Both the position numbers and the translations under genes were made by a program. Shown here piece after piece: positions 60,611-64,000 of a stretch of 64,000 bases of DNA; the first letter of the stretch is position 1; every line of letters starts with the position of its first letter. This stretch comes from Lithospermum erythrorhizon (taxonomy: Eukaryota > Streptophyta > Magnoliopsida > Boraginales > Boraginaceae), in the NCBI GenBank assembly GCA_019722365.1, contig JADFUC010000391.1, positions 930,001 through 994,000 of the forward strand. Reading direction: 5' to 3'. The notes beneath the pieces were generated by a model. The model was not told the origin of the DNA, did not search any database, and worked only from the letters and a program-made list of their open reading frames with translations.

Positions 60611-63197
60611 ATAAAGCTAGATTAAAGAATACAATTCAAAACTACTACTGATTATATGGAACCATGCATGTATATTCAATTCACTTAGTTACCGACAACA
60701 TAGACTATTATTCTCTTTTCAATTCTCTTAGTTAAACACTCAACTGTAAACTGTTTAGAGGGTCATATAGACTATTATTCTCTTAGTTACCGACAACATA
60801 ATTGTAGTTTGGAGTGTTTAGTACGGACAACGACCAAATTAAACATCTTGACATGAGTTTACATAAAGTAGCGTGGAATCGTGATGCATCATGCATCATA
60901 ATTCATAAGACTATACATTAGTGTATCATATTATTATTATTGTTAGTTAATTAGCCACTAGCTATATATATGATATTATTGTATGTTGTCTTATTATAAG
61001 GGAAATGTATCTTCATGTTTTGTGTCATGTTCACCAAAGATCATCCAGTAAATGGATTGATTGAGTTAATAAGCTAAGTAGATAAAATAATGGAACAATG
61101 TATATTGCGTTTTTATCTCATTAATCATTGCTGACAATTTTGAGTTCTATCATTATTTTTATATATGGAGATCATTTATTCAGTTTTAACAACTACTCAT
61201 CTACGCGATTTTATATGTCAAGAGTTGCGCGTATATCATCTCTCACTGTAATTTTGACAACATCGCTATTTTTAGGAGTTGGTGAACAAAGGTGAAATCA
61301 GTCATATCTTTCAAGCCTCCTACCTGAGGTTACTTAAGCAGCTTAATTTCAGATACGACTCTAATTAATCAACACAGAAATTTTTATAATAATTATTTCA
61401 ATATAAATTCACTCATAAAAAAGTTTTAACCACATCAGAGCTTTAAAATATTAAAATATTTGCTTAATACCTCATTTCGGACGAGTTATGGAACAGTGGG
61501 TAAAACAAATTTATATAAGTGGTTCGAAACAATTAAAAGGCTGACAATATAGTCGACAATATAGCCGACAATACATACAATTCTTCCTAGATAGTAGCCA
61601 TTGCTTATAATTTAACACATTTTAATCTGAAGCCAACAATAGTGTCTTCCAAATGGCAAAGGCTAAAGGATCAAAACGTCATCAGACAAAGCCAAAAATT
61701 GAGTTAAAGAATATTCTCTAACTTATTCGACTGCTTAATAAAAGATTTGTTAATAAATTATCGATCAGAGTAATTTCTTTATAAGGTAAGATATCAACCA
61801 ATAAAAATAATATGTTAGAGATTAAATACAAACTTCACTAAAAAGTTATACCTATAAATGAAACAATTTGAAATATAATAAAAAAAATTACTAAACAATC
61901 ACTTAAATTTACATTATAACTAGAATACTAATATTTCTTTGTCAAATTCTATGATAAGTTAAATTTAAACTATAAATAATGGAGAGGGACTGAAAGCCTG
62001 AAATATCTAACTAAAGGAAAGATAATAAATTAGATTATTAAACTTAAAGTTCAAATAAGTTATTCGAACATTTTTTTTTATTTTTTTTTTATTTTTAATT
62101 GTTAGTCTATTTTAATTCCTACTGCAAAATTTTAATAAAAACAAATATTTCATAAATTCAATTTTCCTCCATTTATCCCCCTCTCTCAATGTCAAACATG
62201 CCCTATTTTAATATTTTCAAAACGGATAAACAGCAAAAACATTTAGAACTATGGGAACATATTTTTTATCTATATCACAAGTATATAATTTTCATATTCA
62301 TTGTTCTTTGTTTACATTAATGGTAAAGAATTAAAAATCAATATAATTATAAAAATAATTCAATAATATATTAAACAGGTTGATCTAAAGTTTATTTTCA
62401 CAACAAAAGATTAAGACTTTTATAATAAAAAGCTATGTTGGTGCATATATATAATAATACTCATATTCTATATTAATAATCTTTCGCTTAGGTTGCCTGT
62501 TTCCTAAACAAAATCATTCCCTCGACTCTCGATCGATGCATCGATCTACACTTACTCAAAGATTACACTCGATCCTCTATGATACAGAGTAATTATTTAT
62601 ACTAATAATACCAATATAACGCCAAATAATTAACTAATATTAAGGCAACAGCAAAAGTCTTGACCTTCTGGCAAAACATACATATGTGTACCACCACATT
62701 TCAATGAAATTTAATTGAGAGAATATACTTGGCAAGACCTGATGAAGACATACTGCAAGGATATATATTAATTTATCTACCAATTATCGTTAATACTTTT
62801 TTTAATTGAATTAAAGTTTATTTGTCTGAAAATAAATCATGTTATTCGATATTCCTAAAAGAGAATTATAATTTTAATATAATTAATATCTACTTTGAGC
62901 CAAACAAATAAAAAAGTACTCATGGGTTAATTCAACTAAGGTCTAAAAGAAGATTTGTTCCGGTGGCCGACAAATTACGAACCCTTTGCTTGTGCTTAAT
63001 TCAATTTAATTAGCAGTAATGACTTCACTTGCATCAAGCTGATTTGCCCTCTAAAAAGCGCTCATCATTATTACTTCGTAGAATATTTCTACCCTAAACT
63101 TTGTAGTTTATGACTTTATGCGACTCATTTTGGCCCGGAGGTTATTTTTGTTGGAGGTGAAGTCAAATTTGCTGTGAAATAAGGAGACTTCGGGAAA
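60611..63197. other. AT-rich intergenic DNA
   Basis: No gene is supported. A segment around TTACCGACAACATA and GACTATTATTCTCTT occurs twice (about 60690-60720 and 60767-60800), a local duplication. Long A/T homopolymer runs occur near 62070. Confidence 0.5.
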
Positions 63198-63750
63198 AGA
63201 TCGGGAGGAGGTCGGGAGCAGTGCAAGTCCCGACCTCGGACCCTTTGGAGTCCAGAGAAAGTTTAGGAGAAGATCGGGACTTGACAAGTCCCGATCCAAG
63301 TCCCGACACGGGTTTTTGAAGCAGTGATTTGAGGCTGTTTTGAGGCCTTTTGGCCCAAGTTTTCTATTCGGTTTAGATTTTAGACCTAGGATCTTTGTAG
63401 CCTATATATATGAGTATTATGAGTCTTTAGCATGTGTGTGGAAATACCACCTCAAATGTAAGGATCAAAATATAGAGAATTCATGAGAGAGTCAAGAGAG
63501 TTCATATGAGAGGTTTGTAATTGGAATTTTCATGTATATAAAAAAACACCCAATTGAGAGATCTTGTTTCTAGAGATTTGAGTGTATTAGCACATCAATT
63601 GGTAGATGGTATAATAGGGTTTTTGAAGTCATGTAACAATTCTTCCGGTGATTATTAGTGGATCTGCAACATGTTGGATTAACTCTCACTTTGAGGGTAA
63701 ACCAGGGTAAATCTTGTGTGTGTTTAATTTTCGCAATTTATTCTTTTGGT
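63198..63750 (+). mobile_element. copia-type LTR at the right edge
   Basis: The sequence has LTR features: a GC-rich start with perfect hairpins (GATCGGGACTTG, one base, CAAGTCCCGATC at 63272-63296), a TATATATATGAG TATA region at about 63401, then a leader with a GGTAAACCAGGGTAAATCTTG block and TGTGTGTTTAATTTTCGC, typical of Tork/Tnt1-like 3' LTR ends. The body of the element is not in the window; a solo LTR or an element running off the right edge are both possible. Confidence 0.5.
63272..63296. repeat. Perfect 12-bp hairpin in the LTR
   Basis: GATCGGGACTTG and its complement CAAGTCCCGATC are separated by one base. The core matches the inverted repeat at 26535-26580. Confidence 0.75.
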
Positions 63751-64000
63751 TATTGTCATGTCTGAATTAGTTGATATCAATCCTGGTGGATCTTAGTAAT
63801 TAGTATAATTATTGATACCACAATTATCGTTAATTACATATTAAGATCTGGACGTTGTGTATCCTGCGAGTTATTGTCAATTATGAAATTGCTAATTTTA
63901 AAATGAGTATATTGTTTTAGTGACTTATGAGTATTAGGTGTTTTAAAATGAGTATGTTGTAGTTTAAAATTTTGAACCGAACCTATTTCCTCGATTCTCT

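Noticed and set aside
1..64000. CRISPR array, rRNA, or bacterial operon
   Set aside because: No regularly spaced repeats of that type, no rRNA motifs, and gene structure is plant nuclear with spliceosomal introns.

Overview
This window is nuclear DNA from a flowering plant, most likely a eudicot. The evidence is AT-rich intergenic DNA, GT-AG introns, plant-specific gene families (an ASD-type AAA ATPase, an NSR splicing regulator, a PSY sulfated peptide, an OPT transporter) and a plant transposon mix (Ty1/copia, MULE, hAT and CACTA). The 9-mer TACTCCGTA (or its complement) recurs six times and is typical of eroded Stowaway-like ends. A Caryophyllales-like origin is possible but cannot be shown from this sequence alone. 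Nothing looks prokaryotic or organellar.

Layout. 1-7.0 kb is intergenic and holds a copia remnant between LTR-like repeats (4.05-5.88 kb). 7.04-8.51 kb is an intact intronless AAA ATPase. 11.46-17.26 kb is a badly decayed Ty1/copia element with an AT-rich insertion, followed by a 723-bp MULE-like element with a 10-bp target duplication (17.74-18.47 kb). 19.47-22.75 kb is an intact eight-exon MFS molybdate/anion transporter. A 1.2-kb element with long terminal inverted repeats (23.04-24.27 kb) separates it from a small three-exon F-box gene on the minus strand (24.59-25.86 kb). 26.2-30.9 kb is gene-poor and contains two copies of a short tRNA-like retroposon.

31.1-52.4 kb is the gene-dense part, almost all on the minus strand: an oligopeptide-transporter pseudogene, an NSR-type RNA-binding protein, a PSY-type sulfated-peptide precursor (38.65-39.14 kb, easily missed because its longest exon is 123 bp), importin beta-1, and a WD40 protein of the plant WDR44-like family. 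One short plus-strand gene (46.94-47.18 kb) lies divergent to importin beta-1. 52.4-64 kb is transposon-rich, with an hAT-like MITE, a CACTA remnant and a copia LTR at the right edge.

The genes are unrelated housekeeping, signalling and RNA-processing functions and do not form one pathway. The most notable observations are the PSY peptide gene with an unusual basic tail; coding or splice-site lesions in three neighbouring genes (importin beta-1, WD40, NSR), which may be real decay or assembly error; and tandemly duplicated leader sequence, including the splice donor, in the 5'UTR intron of importin beta-1. I found no undescribed multi-gene system.
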